From positions 1,736,001 to 1,800,000 of the forward strand of contig JAXGXG010000001.1 in assembly GCA_040772845.1 (NCBI GenBank): 64,000 nt of DNA. Direction: 5' to 3'. Within the stretch, counting starts at the first letter, position 1, and the number at the start of each line of letters is the position of its first letter. Positions 36,065 to 44,515 of this stretch are shown here, in pieces. The translations under genes were made by a program, and so were the position numbers. A model generated the notes under the pieces. The model was given only the letters and a program-made list of their open reading frames with translations, did not search any database and was not told the origin of the DNA. The stretch comes from PWXP01 sp040772845. GTDB taxonomy: Bacteria; Planctomycetota; Planctomycetia; Pirellulales; Thermoguttaceae.

Positions 36065-37096
36065 ATGAGTACCAGGCGTCGAATCCCGAAGACTTCGGAC
36101 TTGAAATCTCAGATCTCAAGTCGAACCGCACGAGGTCCGGCAGGCCGGTTGGCGTTTACGCTCGTCGAGCTGCTTGTGGTCATCACGATTATCGGCATCT
36201 TGATCGGCCTGCTGCTGCCGGCGGTGCAGTCTGCAAGGGAGGCGGCGCGGCGATTGCAATGCCAGAATCATCTGAAACAGATCGGCCTGGCATTTCTGAA
36301 CCACGAACACACCCACGGTTTCTTTCCCACCGGCGGCTGGGGCCGCAATTGGGTCGGGGATCCGGACCGCGGATTCAACCGTCGCCAAACCGGTAGCTGG
36401 ACGTACAATATCCTTCCCTTCATAGAGCAGGAGTCGCTCTGGTCGCTGGGCGCGGGGCTGGCCGACAGCGACAAAGCCGACCGCGTCGCAGAACGGCTCG
36501 CCACGCCGCTTTCGTTCTGCAACTGTCCCACCCGCCGCCGCGCAATTGCGTATCCGAACGTCAGCGGTTACTACCTTTGCAGTTCCACATCGGTAGTCGC
36601 CCGTAGCGACTACGCCGGCAATATCGGCAGTATCGGGTACCTGGGAGGCAGCTCGCCTTCTTCCTATTCTGCAGCCGACCAGCTTAGCGAAAAGGAGTGG
36701 ATCGACAGCTACCAAAGCGGCAAAGAATATGATGGCATTTCCTACCGGCGGAGCGAGGTGACCGCCGCCATGATCCGCGACGGCCTAAGCAATACGTACA
36801 TGGTTGGCGAGAAATATCTCATCCCCGACCACTATGCTACAGGAGAACACCCCGACAATCAGTGCATGTATTCCGGCCTTGATCAGGATGGATACTGCAC
36901 CACGGCGATTGCCCCTGCTCAAGACCGCCCCAGTTGGCTGGCTACGGCCCTGTTCGGCAGCGCCCATTCCGGCGCGTTCAACATGGCTATGTGCGACGGC
37001 TCGGTGCGTCCGATCAGCTATAGCATCGACCCGGCAACCCACCGCGTGCTCGGCGCCCGCGCGTCGGGCGAGGTGGTTGACCAGAGCCGATTCTAG
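36065..37096 (+). CDS. DUF1559 pilin-like protein
   Basis: Encodes 343 residues from the ATG at 36065, which follows GGAGGA. A leader of about 30 residues ends in LAFTLVELLVVITIIGILIG, a prepilin-type cleavage and helix with the Glu at +5. REAARRLQCQNHLKQIGLAF follows, the fixed start of DUF1559. The rest is a globular domain with cysteines and ends with FNMAMCDGSVRPISYSIDPA, the C-terminal block of the family. DUF1559 proteins are a very large planctomycete family, probably secreted through a type II or pilus-like machine. Molecular role unknown. A second member is at 40032. Confidence 0.92.
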   Translation: MSTRRRIPKTSDLKSQISSRTARGPAGRLAFTLVELLVVITIIGILIGLLLPAVQSAREAARRLQCQNHLKQIGLAFLNHEHTHGFFPTGGWGRNWVGDPDRGFNRRQTGSWTYNILPFIEQESLWSLGAGLADSDKADRVAERLATPLSFCNCPTRRRAIAYPNVSGYYLCSSTSVVARSDYAGNIGSIGYLGGSSPSSYSAADQLSEKEWIDSYQSGKEYDGISYRRSEVTAAMIRDGLSNTYMVGEKYLIPDHYATGEHPDNQCMYSGLDQDGYCTTAIAPAQDRPSWLATALFGSAHSGAFNMAMCDGSVRPISYSIDPATHRVLGARASGEVVDQSRF

Positions 37097-37168
37097 CACC
37101 TGCTGCGAGGCGAACGCCGTAGCCGTTCACGGGTCGGTGGCGCAAGCGGTTTCTCCACTGCATACGAG

Positions 37169-37195
37169 GGTAACCGTCCTCGGTGAACGGTTACC
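37169..37195 (+). terminator. Hairpin after the first DUF1559 gene
   Basis: GGTAACCGT and ACGGTTACC form a perfect nine-pair stem around a nine-base loop, 73 bases past the stop. No T-run follows, so it is only a candidate. Confidence 0.35.
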
Positions 37196-37473
37196 GTACG
37201 ATTCCGAGTCCCACACGCCGCGTACCAACGGCCATTCATCCTCGCCTATTCGCCGGAGGCGGTGCCGGAACACGCCAGACCCGGTTTACCTCCCTGCTAC
37301 ATCGGGCACGTTCAAGTTTGGATCAAAGACACAATTCAACCGGACACTCAGGTTGCGCGGCTAGAAGACCTATCGGACCCTGGAACGGGAACAAACCTTG
37401 CGCAACCCCAAATCGCCGCAACCCCAACTTTTTAACAGCCCACCCTTGGGCTACAAGGAAACGAACCAAGATT

Positions 37474-37545
37474 CACTGCCGAAACGGCAGTGCCACCCAC
37501 TGCCGAGACGGCAGTGCCACCCACTGCCGAGACGGCAGTGCCACC
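37474..37545. repeat. Three tandem 24-bp palindromic repeats
   Basis: Three head-to-tail copies of a 24-bp unit containing CTGCCGAGACGGCAG, itself a palindrome; the first copy differs by one base and a fourth copy breaks off after a few bases. It lies in the convergent gap 37097-37570 between the DUF1559 and XylR-type genes, where I see no gene. Confidence 0.85.
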
Positions 37546-37570
37546 CACTGTCGTACCGACCGGGCGTCGC

Positions 37571-38827
37571 TCAGCGAACCTTGTACCTGCGACGGTATTC
37601 GGCCGGTGTGGAGTCTGTGGCGCGGCGAAAGGCATGGCAGAAATAGCTTAAGCTACCGAAGCCGGCGTTTTCGGCAACTTTCTCGATGGAGAGACTGGTT
37701 TCGGCCAGTAGGCGTTTGGCCCAGTCGATGCGCGCCTGCTGCAACTCGGCCTTGACGCTACTGCCCAGCACAGCCTGGAAATGCAGTCCCAGGCTGCGTT
37801 GCGACACGGCGCAATGCCGCACCACGTCGGCGACGCCAATCGGCTCCTTCGCATGGGTCCGAATGAACCGCAAGGCGGCGGCGACCAAAGGGTCTTCCAC
37901 GGCCATAGCGGCCGAGGACGGTCGTGCCACTACGCGTACGGCCTCGATCACCAGACGCGACGGCGCGCCCCGCTGCCAATCGACGCCTGCCGCCATCAAC
38001 CGGTCCAATAACTCGGCAATGCGATAGCCGCCGTCGTCGACATTGAAGGAGACACTGCTCAGCGGAGGATTGGCCAGCTCGTTGGACAGGTCGTCGTCGT
38101 CGGCGCCGACCACGGCCAGTTGGTCCGGCACCTCGATGCCTGCCTCAAGGGACGCATCGAGCACCTCGCGGCCCACATAGTCGTTTCCGGCAAAGACGCC
38201 CGCGGGCCGGCCAAGCCCGCGCAGCCACTGCGTCAGGCGGGCGCGTGTGCGCGTGGTGGCATTTCGTCCGTGTACGCGGGTCTTGGTGAACGCCGTGTAC
38301 TCGTAGCCGGCCTCGGCCAGACGCTTGCGAAACCCGGCCTCCCGACGGTAGGACCATGCCTGCTCTTCCTGCCCGACAAAGGCGAACCGGCGCAATCCCA
38401 GCCCAAGCAGATGCTCCGCGGCAAGGCGGCCCGCTGCGTGGCAATCGGTTGTCGCATCGGGCAAGCGGGAAAGCGGATTGCCCGCTTCCAGGTGCTTGTC
38501 GGTCATGTCCAGGGCGACGGTGGGCAGGCCTGACGCGAGCACGGCCTCGGCGACCGCAGGCGCGGACATCCGGCCGATCACACCCGTAATGCCCCGGCGC
38601 CGGATATCGCCGGCCAGCCAATCCGGCCGGCCCGCCGACGGATTGGAAACCAGCAGCCGGCCACCGAATGTCTGCAAAGCCGGCAGGGGCACTCCGGGCG
38701 TCAGACCCGACACGAAGAACTCCCAGGGGCCATGCGCGTGCGCATATCGCGCAATCCCGCGCATCAGCCCCCGCAGATACCCGATAAACGGCGAAGCCAG
38801 AATGAGGACGCGCGGGGTCGAGTTCAT
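37571..38827 (-). CDS. XylR-type AraC-family regulator with sugar-binding domain
   Basis: Encodes 418 residues. The N-terminal 290 residues are a LacI/periplasmic-binding-like sensor (PRVLILASPFIGYLRGLMRG, VFAGNDYVGREVLDASLEAG, LAVVGADDDDLSNELANPPL). The last 110 are two AraC helix-turn-helix units: VADVVRHCAVSQRSLGLHFQ and IEKVAENAGFGSLSYFCHAF, closing TPAEYRRRYKVR. E. coli XylR has this layout and activates sugar genes when the sugar binds. Likely ligand is a sugar; which one is unknown. It is divergent from a PEP-CTERM gene, with a candidate operator between them. Confidence 0.9.
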   Translation of the reverse strand: MNSTPRVLILASPFIGYLRGLMRGIARYAHAHGPWEFFVSGLTPGVPLPALQTFGGRLLVSNPSAGRPDWLAGDIRRRGITGVIGRMSAPAVAEAVLASGLPTVALDMTDKHLEAGNPLSRLPDATTDCHAAGRLAAEHLLGLGLRRFAFVGQEEQAWSYRREAGFRKRLAEAGYEYTAFTKTRVHGRNATTRTRARLTQWLRGLGRPAGVFAGNDYVGREVLDASLEAGIEVPDQLAVVGADDDDLSNELANPPLSSVSFNVDDGGYRIAELLDRLMAAGVDWQRGAPSRLVIEAVRVVARPSSAAMAVEDPLVAAALRFIRTHAKEPIGVADVVRHCAVSQRSLGLHFQAVLGSSVKAELQQARIDWAKRLLAETSLSIEKVAENAGFGSLSYFCHAFRRATDSTPAEYRRRYKVR

Positions 38828-39040
38828 AGCGATCTGAGGGCCAATTCAAGGCAGTCAGTACATTCCATGCAGCAGCAGCCCTCTATGGTACTCGGCGCCC
38901 GGCGAACGGCAAGGATGCCTCGCCACAGAAGCATCCACCGGAATCCTGCACTCCGGCAAACCGGCCATGGAACCCCTATCCCTCCCATCCCCCCGGCCGA
39001 TCGTCCTGACTGCCATTTCCTGCTCAACGTCACCCGAGAA

Positions 39041-39071
39041 TTGCGCATAATGGCAAAACTTTTGCGCTTAA
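39041..39071. promoter_or_regulatory. Direct-repeat operator candidate for the XylR-type regulator
   Basis: TTGCGCATAA and TTGCGCTTAA lie in the same orientation 21 bp apart, two turns of the helix. AraC-type proteins such as XylR bind pairs of direct repeats like this. The pair is in the 467-base divergent gap (38828-39294) between the regulator and the PEP-CTERM gene; nothing else is evident there. Confidence 0.45.
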
Positions 39072-39294
39072 TCGCTAACGCCGGTGACTGTTGCCCTGTT
39101 AAGCTAACGGGCGGTTGCTCACAGGCCTCGGCCTGTTCAACTCCGAGGCAGACCGTTTCCGTGTCGAGGCATACGTTGTTTTTCGTTCGGCTTTGCGACG
39201 AAAGCCTGCCGACTGCCCTACCGGCCTTTGGCCGGGGCGAGGCGAGTGCCCGTTTCATCGCAGCCAATCCCATCTTCTCAGGAAAGGTTACACC

Positions 39295-39999
39295 ATGCGT
39301 CACGCAGCAAGCATCCTTCTGCTGGCGGTCGCCCTCCTCCCGGCAGCCCGTCACGTGCAGGCTGAGGAGCTGGGCTACGAAGTCTGGCAGGCCGGGTGGG
39401 TCCTAGAGAATGGCCGCGAACAGAACGAGCCACTGGATAGCACGTTGCACATGACCGACTCGCGATTGGCGATAGGCCTGAACAACTCGGCGGTGGTCTC
39501 TCGCTCGGGATACGCCTACTGCACCGACACGAATTGGGCATTCACGTTCAAGTCGTCGGAGTCGTGGAGGTACTGGGACTTCACCGATGCAAGCATTACG
39601 CCCGACCTGGAATTCATCCAAAGAAACAATACGGGCGGAGCGTTTCGCATCCTCCTGGCAACCGCCCCGGGTGATGAGTACGTCGTGAGCGAGAACGTAT
39701 ACAATTACGTTGGCTCGGAAGCAAGCGGATGGTGGGAAACGGCGTCTATCGACCTTTCCTCGCTCAACTGGCTGTCGTTCGATCCGACCGATTCGAGTAT
39801 CGGTAGCGCCATAACGCCCGATTTCTCGGCAATCTACGAACTGGGTTTCACCTACGCCGGATCGGCCGCAGCTTCACGTATCGACAATATTCGAATTCAA
39901 GGACGACTCGTCCCCGAACCATCAACCCTCGTCTTGCTGACGGTATGCCTGGCGATGGCGCCCGTACTCCGCCGGCGCAGAAGAACGAATCCTCGATGA
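39295..39999 (+). CDS. PEP-CTERM exoprotein, single beta-sandwich
   Basis: Encodes 234 residues from the ATG at 39295. It has a signal peptide (MRHAASILLLAVALLPAARH, cleavage near VQA), a beta-rich domain of about 180 residues with many Trp and Ser, and the sorting signal VPEPSTLVLLTVCLAMAPVL followed by RRRRRTNPR. The domain resembles carbohydrate-binding sandwiches (SRIDNIRIQG strand at its end), but I cannot name a family. It is the first gene of a rightward run with DUF1559 next, and shares its upstream region with the XylR-type gene. Confidence 0.82.
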   Translation: MRHAASILLLAVALLPAARHVQAEELGYEVWQAGWVLENGREQNEPLDSTLHMTDSRLAIGLNNSAVVSRSGYAYCTDTNWAFTFKSSESWRYWDFTDASITPDLEFIQRNNTGGAFRILLATAPGDEYVVSENVYNYVGSEASGWWETASIDLSSLNWLSFDPTDSSIGSAITPDFSAIYELGFTYAGSAAASRIDNIRIQGRLVPEPSTLVLLTVCLAMAPVLRRRRRTNPR

Positions 40000-40031
40000 T
40001 CGCAGAGGTACGAATCGAGAAAGGAATGCGT

Positions 40032-41009
40032 ATGTTTCTGCAGCGTCGAAGCCGGCCGGCTACCGGTTTCACGCTCGTGGAATTGCTGGTCGTCATCACG
40101 ATCATCGGTATCCTGATCGGATTGCTGTTGCCGGCGGTCCAGAGCGCGCGGGAATCGGCTCGGCGACTTCAATGTTCCAACAATCTGAAGCAGTTGTCGT
40201 TGGCCATCCTTTCGCACTGCAATGCGCACGGCCATTTCCCAACGGGCGGCTGGGGGCCGAAATGGGTGGGCGATCCCGACCGTGGCTTCGGGGCTCGGCA
40301 GCCCGGCGGATGGGGCTACAACATCCTGCCGTTCCTGGAACAGCAAGCGTTGTACGAATTGCCGCGCGACAACAAGCCGGACACACTGACCGCCGGCCAG
40401 CTTGCCGGAGCCAAGCAAATGCAGTCGACTCCCCTCCCTACCTTTGCATGCCCTACCCGGCGACGCCCCATAGCCTACCCTTTTTCCTCAAGCACTTCCT
40501 GGAACTTCGTCAACTCCGACCGGCCCAGCGTATGCGGAAGGTCCGACTATGTCGCCTTGGGCACCGGGGTGGGCAGCGGCAACGCACCGACATCCCTTGA
40601 AGAGGCCGACGACGGGACCTTCACCAGTTGGTGGACCGGGACATGCCCCGGCGTCATCACCCAGCGGAGCGAAGTGCCCCCGGCCTTTGTGCGCGACGGC
40701 ATGTCCAATACCTATCTGCTTATGGAAAAATACCTGAACCCGGACAACTACACGACCGGCCGCGACGGCGAAGACAACGAATCGCTATACATCGGGTCCA
40801 ATCCCGACGTGCTGCGCCGTGCAAGTCGACCGTATCCCGATCAGACCGGTAACGACTACCATGGCATCGGTAGTGCCCATGTGACCGGCTGGAATGCCGC
40901 GCTCTGCGACGGTTCGGTTCGCTCGCTGTCGTACAGCATCGACCTGACGGTCCACAGCCGCCTGGGCAATCGGAACGACGGCGAACCCGTCGATACAAGT
41001 CAGTTATGA
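40032..41009 (+). CDS. DUF1559 pilin-like protein, second copy
   Basis: Encodes 325 residues from the ATG at 40032 (MFLQRRSRPATGFTLVELLV). It has the prepilin signal, then QSARESARRLQCSNNLKQLS and the C-terminal WNAALCDGSVRSLSYSID. It is a paralogue of the protein at 36065: both have HFPTGGWGPKWVGDPDRG or a close variant (HGFFPTGGWGRNWVGDPDRG), so they share a recent common origin. GAAAGGA lies six bases before this ATG; ATGs at 39996 and 40026 are less well placed. It follows the PEP-CTERM gene closely. Confidence 0.9.
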   Translation: MFLQRRSRPATGFTLVELLVVITIIGILIGLLLPAVQSARESARRLQCSNNLKQLSLAILSHCNAHGHFPTGGWGPKWVGDPDRGFGARQPGGWGYNILPFLEQQALYELPRDNKPDTLTAGQLAGAKQMQSTPLPTFACPTRRRPIAYPFSSSTSWNFVNSDRPSVCGRSDYVALGTGVGSGNAPTSLEEADDGTFTSWWTGTCPGVITQRSEVPPAFVRDGMSNTYLLMEKYLNPDNYTTGRDGEDNESLYIGSNPDVLRRASRPYPDQTGNDYHGIGSAHVTGWNAALCDGSVRSLSYSIDLTVHSRLGNRNDGEPVDTSQL

Positions 41010-41136
41010 AACGCGCGGAAATGCTGCCCCCCCCGATAAAATACCCAAGCATCGCAAGGGACAGCCGGAAGCACGCTGCAGAAACCATGTATCCTTCCTA
41101 CCACCCTTCCCACTTCAACAAGTCAGGAGCATTCCG

Positions 41137-42510
41137 ATGAACCCTTCGCCCACCGTTCCACGTCGACACTTTCTGGCCGGCAGTCTGGCCGCAGCGGCAG
41201 GCGTGGCGGCGCCATATTTCTTTCCGGCAAGTGTCCTGGCGGCGCCGGGCCGTGCCGGCGCAAACGATCGGCTGAATCTGGCGTGGATCGGCGTCGGACG
41301 CCGCGCCCATCAGATGCTCGGCGATCTCCGATCGGCGCCAAGCGTTCCGGGCGAGGCGAGAGTCGTCGCGGTCGCCGACGTGTACCTCGAGAAATGCAAG
41401 CTCTATATCGACGCCTATCGCGAAACGGTGCTCCGCGGCGAGGACGCCTCGATCGACGTGTACCAGGACTACCGGAAGATTCTCGACCGCGACGACATCG
41501 ATGCGGTCATGGTCCCCACGCCCGAGCACTGGCGAGCGCTGCCTTGCATCCACGCGTGCCAGGCCGGCAAGGACGTGTATGCCGAAAAGCCCTTGAGCCT
41601 GACCATCCGCGAAGGCCGGGCCATGGTGCAAGCCGCGCGGAAATATAACCGAGTATTCCAGGTAGGCACCCAACAGCGGTCCACGTTCCGCAATCGCGAG
41701 GCGACCGAACTGCTGCGTAACGGCCGGCTGGGCAAGATTACCGACGTCGTTTGCCAGCAGTGGGGCAGTCCCCGCCCCTACTCCGATTTCGACATTCCCG
41801 CCGAGCCGATTCCCGAGGGGATGGACTGGGATACTTGGTGCGGGCAAACCGAACCGGTCGCCTACAGCGAACGCGTGTATCGGACCTACAACAACCCCGG
41901 CTGGCACAACTTGCGGCGATACTCGGGAGGCAATCTGGCCAATTCCGGTTCCCATGCCCTGGACATCGTCCAATGGGGACTCGGCGCCGACGACACGGGC
42001 CCGGTCGAGGTCTGGGCGGAGAGCATCAGTCCGAATGCCCGCCTCACGTACCGCTATGCCAACGGCGTGAAACTGCACCTCGGCTTCCCGCCGGAACTGC
42101 TTGAGAAGACGCCTTCCGGCGAGTTGAAAGAGCCCGAGGAGAAACCGTCCGCGTTCGGCGCCATCTTCTACGGCGAGCGGGGACGACTGGTCGAGCATCG
42201 CGGCCGGTTCAATACGATCCCGATTGCCCTTTCGCAAGAACCGCTTCCGGCCGATGCCGTGAAGGTCTACAAGAGCGACCATCACTTCCAGAACTGGCTC
42301 GACTGTATCCGCTCGCGCGAGAAACCGGCTGCAGACGTCGAGAGCGGACACCGCGCCTGCACCATCTGCCAGTTGGGCAACATCGCCCGCGAACTTGGCC
42401 GTAAACTGACCTGGGATCCCGAGAAGGAGATCTTCCCCGGCGACGAAGAAGCGAACTCCTATCTTCAACGCCCGCAACGCAAACCCTATCAACTGCCGGC
42501 GGTGATCTGA
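41137..42510 (+). CDS. Tat-exported Gfo/Idh/MocA oxidoreductase, second copy
   Basis: Encodes 457 residues. Tat signal PRRHFLAGSLAAAAGVAAP, NAD-binding LNLAWIGVGRRAHQMLGDL and the catalytic loop YAEKPLSLTIREGRAM. Also present are FQVGTQQRSTFRNREATELL and SGSHALDIVQWGLG, as in the copy at 34497, but overall similarity is modest. The length and order match the exported planctomycete subgroup. AGGAG stands seven bases before the ATG. It leads an operon with a ThuA protein (one-base gap) and a TIM-barrel isomerase. Confidence 0.92.
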   Translation: MNPSPTVPRRHFLAGSLAAAAGVAAPYFFPASVLAAPGRAGANDRLNLAWIGVGRRAHQMLGDLRSAPSVPGEARVVAVADVYLEKCKLYIDAYRETVLRGEDASIDVYQDYRKILDRDDIDAVMVPTPEHWRALPCIHACQAGKDVYAEKPLSLTIREGRAMVQAARKYNRVFQVGTQQRSTFRNREATELLRNGRLGKITDVVCQQWGSPRPYSDFDIPAEPIPEGMDWDTWCGQTEPVAYSERVYRTYNNPGWHNLRRYSGGNLANSGSHALDIVQWGLGADDTGPVEVWAESISPNARLTYRYANGVKLHLGFPPELLEKTPSGELKEPEEKPSAFGAIFYGERGRLVEHRGRFNTIPIALSQEPLPADAVKVYKSDHHFQNWLDCIRSREKPAADVESGHRACTICQLGNIARELGRKLTWDPEKEIFPGDEEANSYLQRPQRKPYQLPAVI

Positions 42511-42511
42511 T

Positions 42512-43441
42512 ATGAAGTCTTTCCCATGGAAACAAACTGGCCTGGCGATAGTAACGCTGGCGTGCATGCTGCTCTCGTCCGCCAATGCCCTGGCTGAACC
42601 GATCCGGGTTCTGATCGCTACCGGACAGCACAGCCACGACTGGCAAGAATCGTCCGTCATGATGCAGAAGATTCTGCAGGCACAACCGGGCATCGAAGCC
42701 GACGTGACTCGAACACCGGAAAAAGGCTCGCCCGAAACGGCCTGGAGCGATTGGCGACCGGAGTTCAGCAATTACCAGTGCGTGATTGTGGACTACAACC
42801 AACAGCGCTGGCCGGAACCGGTCAACCAGGCATTTGAGGAATACGTAGCCGGCGGGGGCGGCGCGATGGTCATCCACGCGGCCAAGAACGCCTTTCCGGG
42901 CTGGAAGGCGTACGAGGACATGGTGGGCCTGCTGTGGCGGAACCCGACGTTCGGCTATTGCCTCTATTACGACGAGCAAGGCCGGCTCGTGCGCGACGAA
43001 CCGGGCGAGGGACCGACCGCCTCTCACGGTAGCAACTACCCCTGGAAGATGACCACGCGCGACGCGGAGCACCCCATCACGCGAGATTTCCCGAAGCAGT
43101 GGGTCCATGCACTCGACGAGTTCTACCATGCCCCACGCAGCCGGATCGACCAGAACGACATTCACGTCCTCCTTTCCGGCTATTCCGACGCCGCGAAGGG
43201 CGGCACGGGCCGCGAGGAACCCGTGTTATGGTGGATTCCCTTCGGCAAGGGGAAGTGCTTGACGAATACCATGGGGCACGTCATGATGCGCCAGCCCGGC
43301 AATACGCTTCAGTCGATGCAGTGCGTCGGATTCCAGGTAACGCTGATCCGCGGCGTCGAGTGGTTAGCCACCGGCAAGTGCTCGCTACCGCTGCCCGATG
43401 ACTTCCCTACGACCGCAATCCGTTTGCGAACTTACGAGTAG
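42512..43441 (+). CDS. Secreted ThuA-domain protein
   Basis: Encodes 309 residues with a signal peptide (LAIVTLACMLLSSANALA). The ThuA fold, a glutamine-amidotransferase-like domain, shows as IRVLIATGQHSHDWQESS, CVIVDYNQQRWPEPVNQAFE, GGGGAMVIHAAKNAFPGWKA and the HPITRDFPKQWVHALDEFYH segment. ThuA was linked to trehalose use in rhizobia, and ThuA domains are very often next to Gfo/Idh/MocA genes, as here. Reaction unknown. It begins one base after the upstream stop, so the two are translated together. Confidence 0.9.
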   Translation: MKSFPWKQTGLAIVTLACMLLSSANALAEPIRVLIATGQHSHDWQESSVMMQKILQAQPGIEADVTRTPEKGSPETAWSDWRPEFSNYQCVIVDYNQQRWPEPVNQAFEEYVAGGGGAMVIHAAKNAFPGWKAYEDMVGLLWRNPTFGYCLYYDEQGRLVRDEPGEGPTASHGSNYPWKMTTRDAEHPITRDFPKQWVHALDEFYHAPRSRIDQNDIHVLLSGYSDAAKGGTGREEPVLWWIPFGKGKCLTNTMGHVMMRQPGNTLQSMQCVGFQVTLIRGVEWLATGKCSLPLPDDFPTTAIRLRTYE

Positions 43442-43454
43442 TATCCGAGATACC

Positions 43455-44336
43455 ATGCAGATAGAACCCCATTTCGGACCTTGCAAGGCGACGCCGCTGC
43501 GGCTCTCCTGCCGGCTCGAACTCCTGCCAGGCGACACGGTGCGCGAGCGTATCGAAAGGGCGGCCCGTTACGGGTTCGACGCGATATCCGCGCCAGGCCG
43601 TTACCTGGACGATTTCCTCGCCCCGCTTGTCGCCTGCAAGAACGACGCGCCGCTGCCGATCGCGTCGCTTTCGCTTGGTTTCAAAGGTTCCCTGCTCAGT
43701 CCGCGCGCGGCCGCACGGCAGCAGTGTCGCGAGTCGCTGATCGATCTGTTCGACGTATGCGAGTCGCTTGGCATCCCCGCGTTGAACATGCCGCCCGTTC
43801 TGGTTCAAGACAATCCGCAGCGCATCTCCGTCCCGGACCGATTTCCATCGGTCCGGGAACGTTTGGACGCCATGCTCCTGGAGCAGTTGCCCGAATTGGG
43901 CGATCAGGCGCAGAAGCGAGGCGTAACGCTACTGCTGGAGCCGGTGAACCGGAGCGAATCGGATTATCTGCACCAGATCGGCCACGCGGCCGCGCTGTGC
44001 AGTCGCATCGGACACCCCAGTATCGGCCTTACGGCCGATTTCTACCACATGCACACCGAGGAGTCGGACGTCTCCGAGGCGCTCCGTTCGGCCGGCCCGT
44101 ATCTCAAGCTTGTCCACCTGGCCGAGCCCGTCGGCCGCACGGAGCCCGGCTCCGGCTCTACCGATTTCCGCCCCGGTTTCGCGACTTTGAAGGAGATGGA
44201 CTACAACGGCTTCGCCGAACTGGAATGCCGCGCCCTTTCCGGCCCGCCTGACGACACACTCCCAGCAACCGTCCAATTCCTCCGCGACACCTGGCAACGC
44301 GCCACCGGCGGAAAGCGAACCGGAAATCGTTCGTAG
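43455..44336 (+). CDS. Sugar phosphate isomerase/epimerase-like TIM barrel
   Basis: Encodes 293 residues of the xylose-isomerase-like AP-endonuclease-2 fold. Metal and catalytic positions are in VTLLLEPVNRSESDYLHQIG (Glu), IGLTADFYHMHTEESDVSEA (Asp, His), LKLVHLAEPVGR (His) and FAELECRALSG (Glu). Relatives isomerise or epimerise keto sugars. It starts 13 bases after the ThuA stop and is probably cytoplasmic, as no signal is present. The last codon and the TAG stop lie at the tip of repeat element copy 3, so the native C-terminus may have been cut. Confidence 0.85.
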   Translation: MQIEPHFGPCKATPLRLSCRLELLPGDTVRERIERAARYGFDAISAPGRYLDDFLAPLVACKNDAPLPIASLSLGFKGSLLSPRAAARQQCRESLIDLFDVCESLGIPALNMPPVLVQDNPQRISVPDRFPSVRERLDAMLLEQLPELGDQAQKRGVTLLLEPVNRSESDYLHQIGHAAALCSRIGHPSIGLTADFYHMHTEESDVSEALRSAGPYLKLVHLAEPVGRTEPGSGSTDFRPGFATLKEMDYNGFAELECRALSGPPDDTLPATVQFLRDTWQRATGGKRTGNRS

Positions 44337-44515
44337 CCCGGATTATTTGCGACAGGTAGGGTAGGTCAAACAAGCCGCTTCTTCTGCTGGGTCATCGGTC
44401 GCCGGTGTCGGCCTTATTCCAAGCGGCAGGCTGGAAATCAGCTCGGTTGCGGCTTGTGCGGACCCACCAACGATCTGTGCGACTTTGACCCTACGTAGAT
44501 GAATCATCCGGGCTA
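44335..44515. repeat. 180-bp interspersed element, copy 3 (inverted)
   Basis: Begins AGCCCGGATTATT and ends GATGAATCATCCGGGCTA. Relative to copies 2 and 4 it is inverted: its complement carries TCGCACAGATCGTTGGTGGG and GTGGGTCCGCACAAGCCGC. It fills the whole gap between two convergent genes, and its two tips provide both stop codons. Confidence 0.9.

Noticed and set aside
37474..37545. CRISPR array
   Set aside because: Units are directly adjacent without spacers and there are no cas genes.
41098..42771. 557-codon minus-strand frame, and similar long frames opposite gatB, bioA, the SNF2 gene and the first Gfo/Idh/MocA gene
   Set aside because: All are shadows of clearly recognised genes on the other strand.
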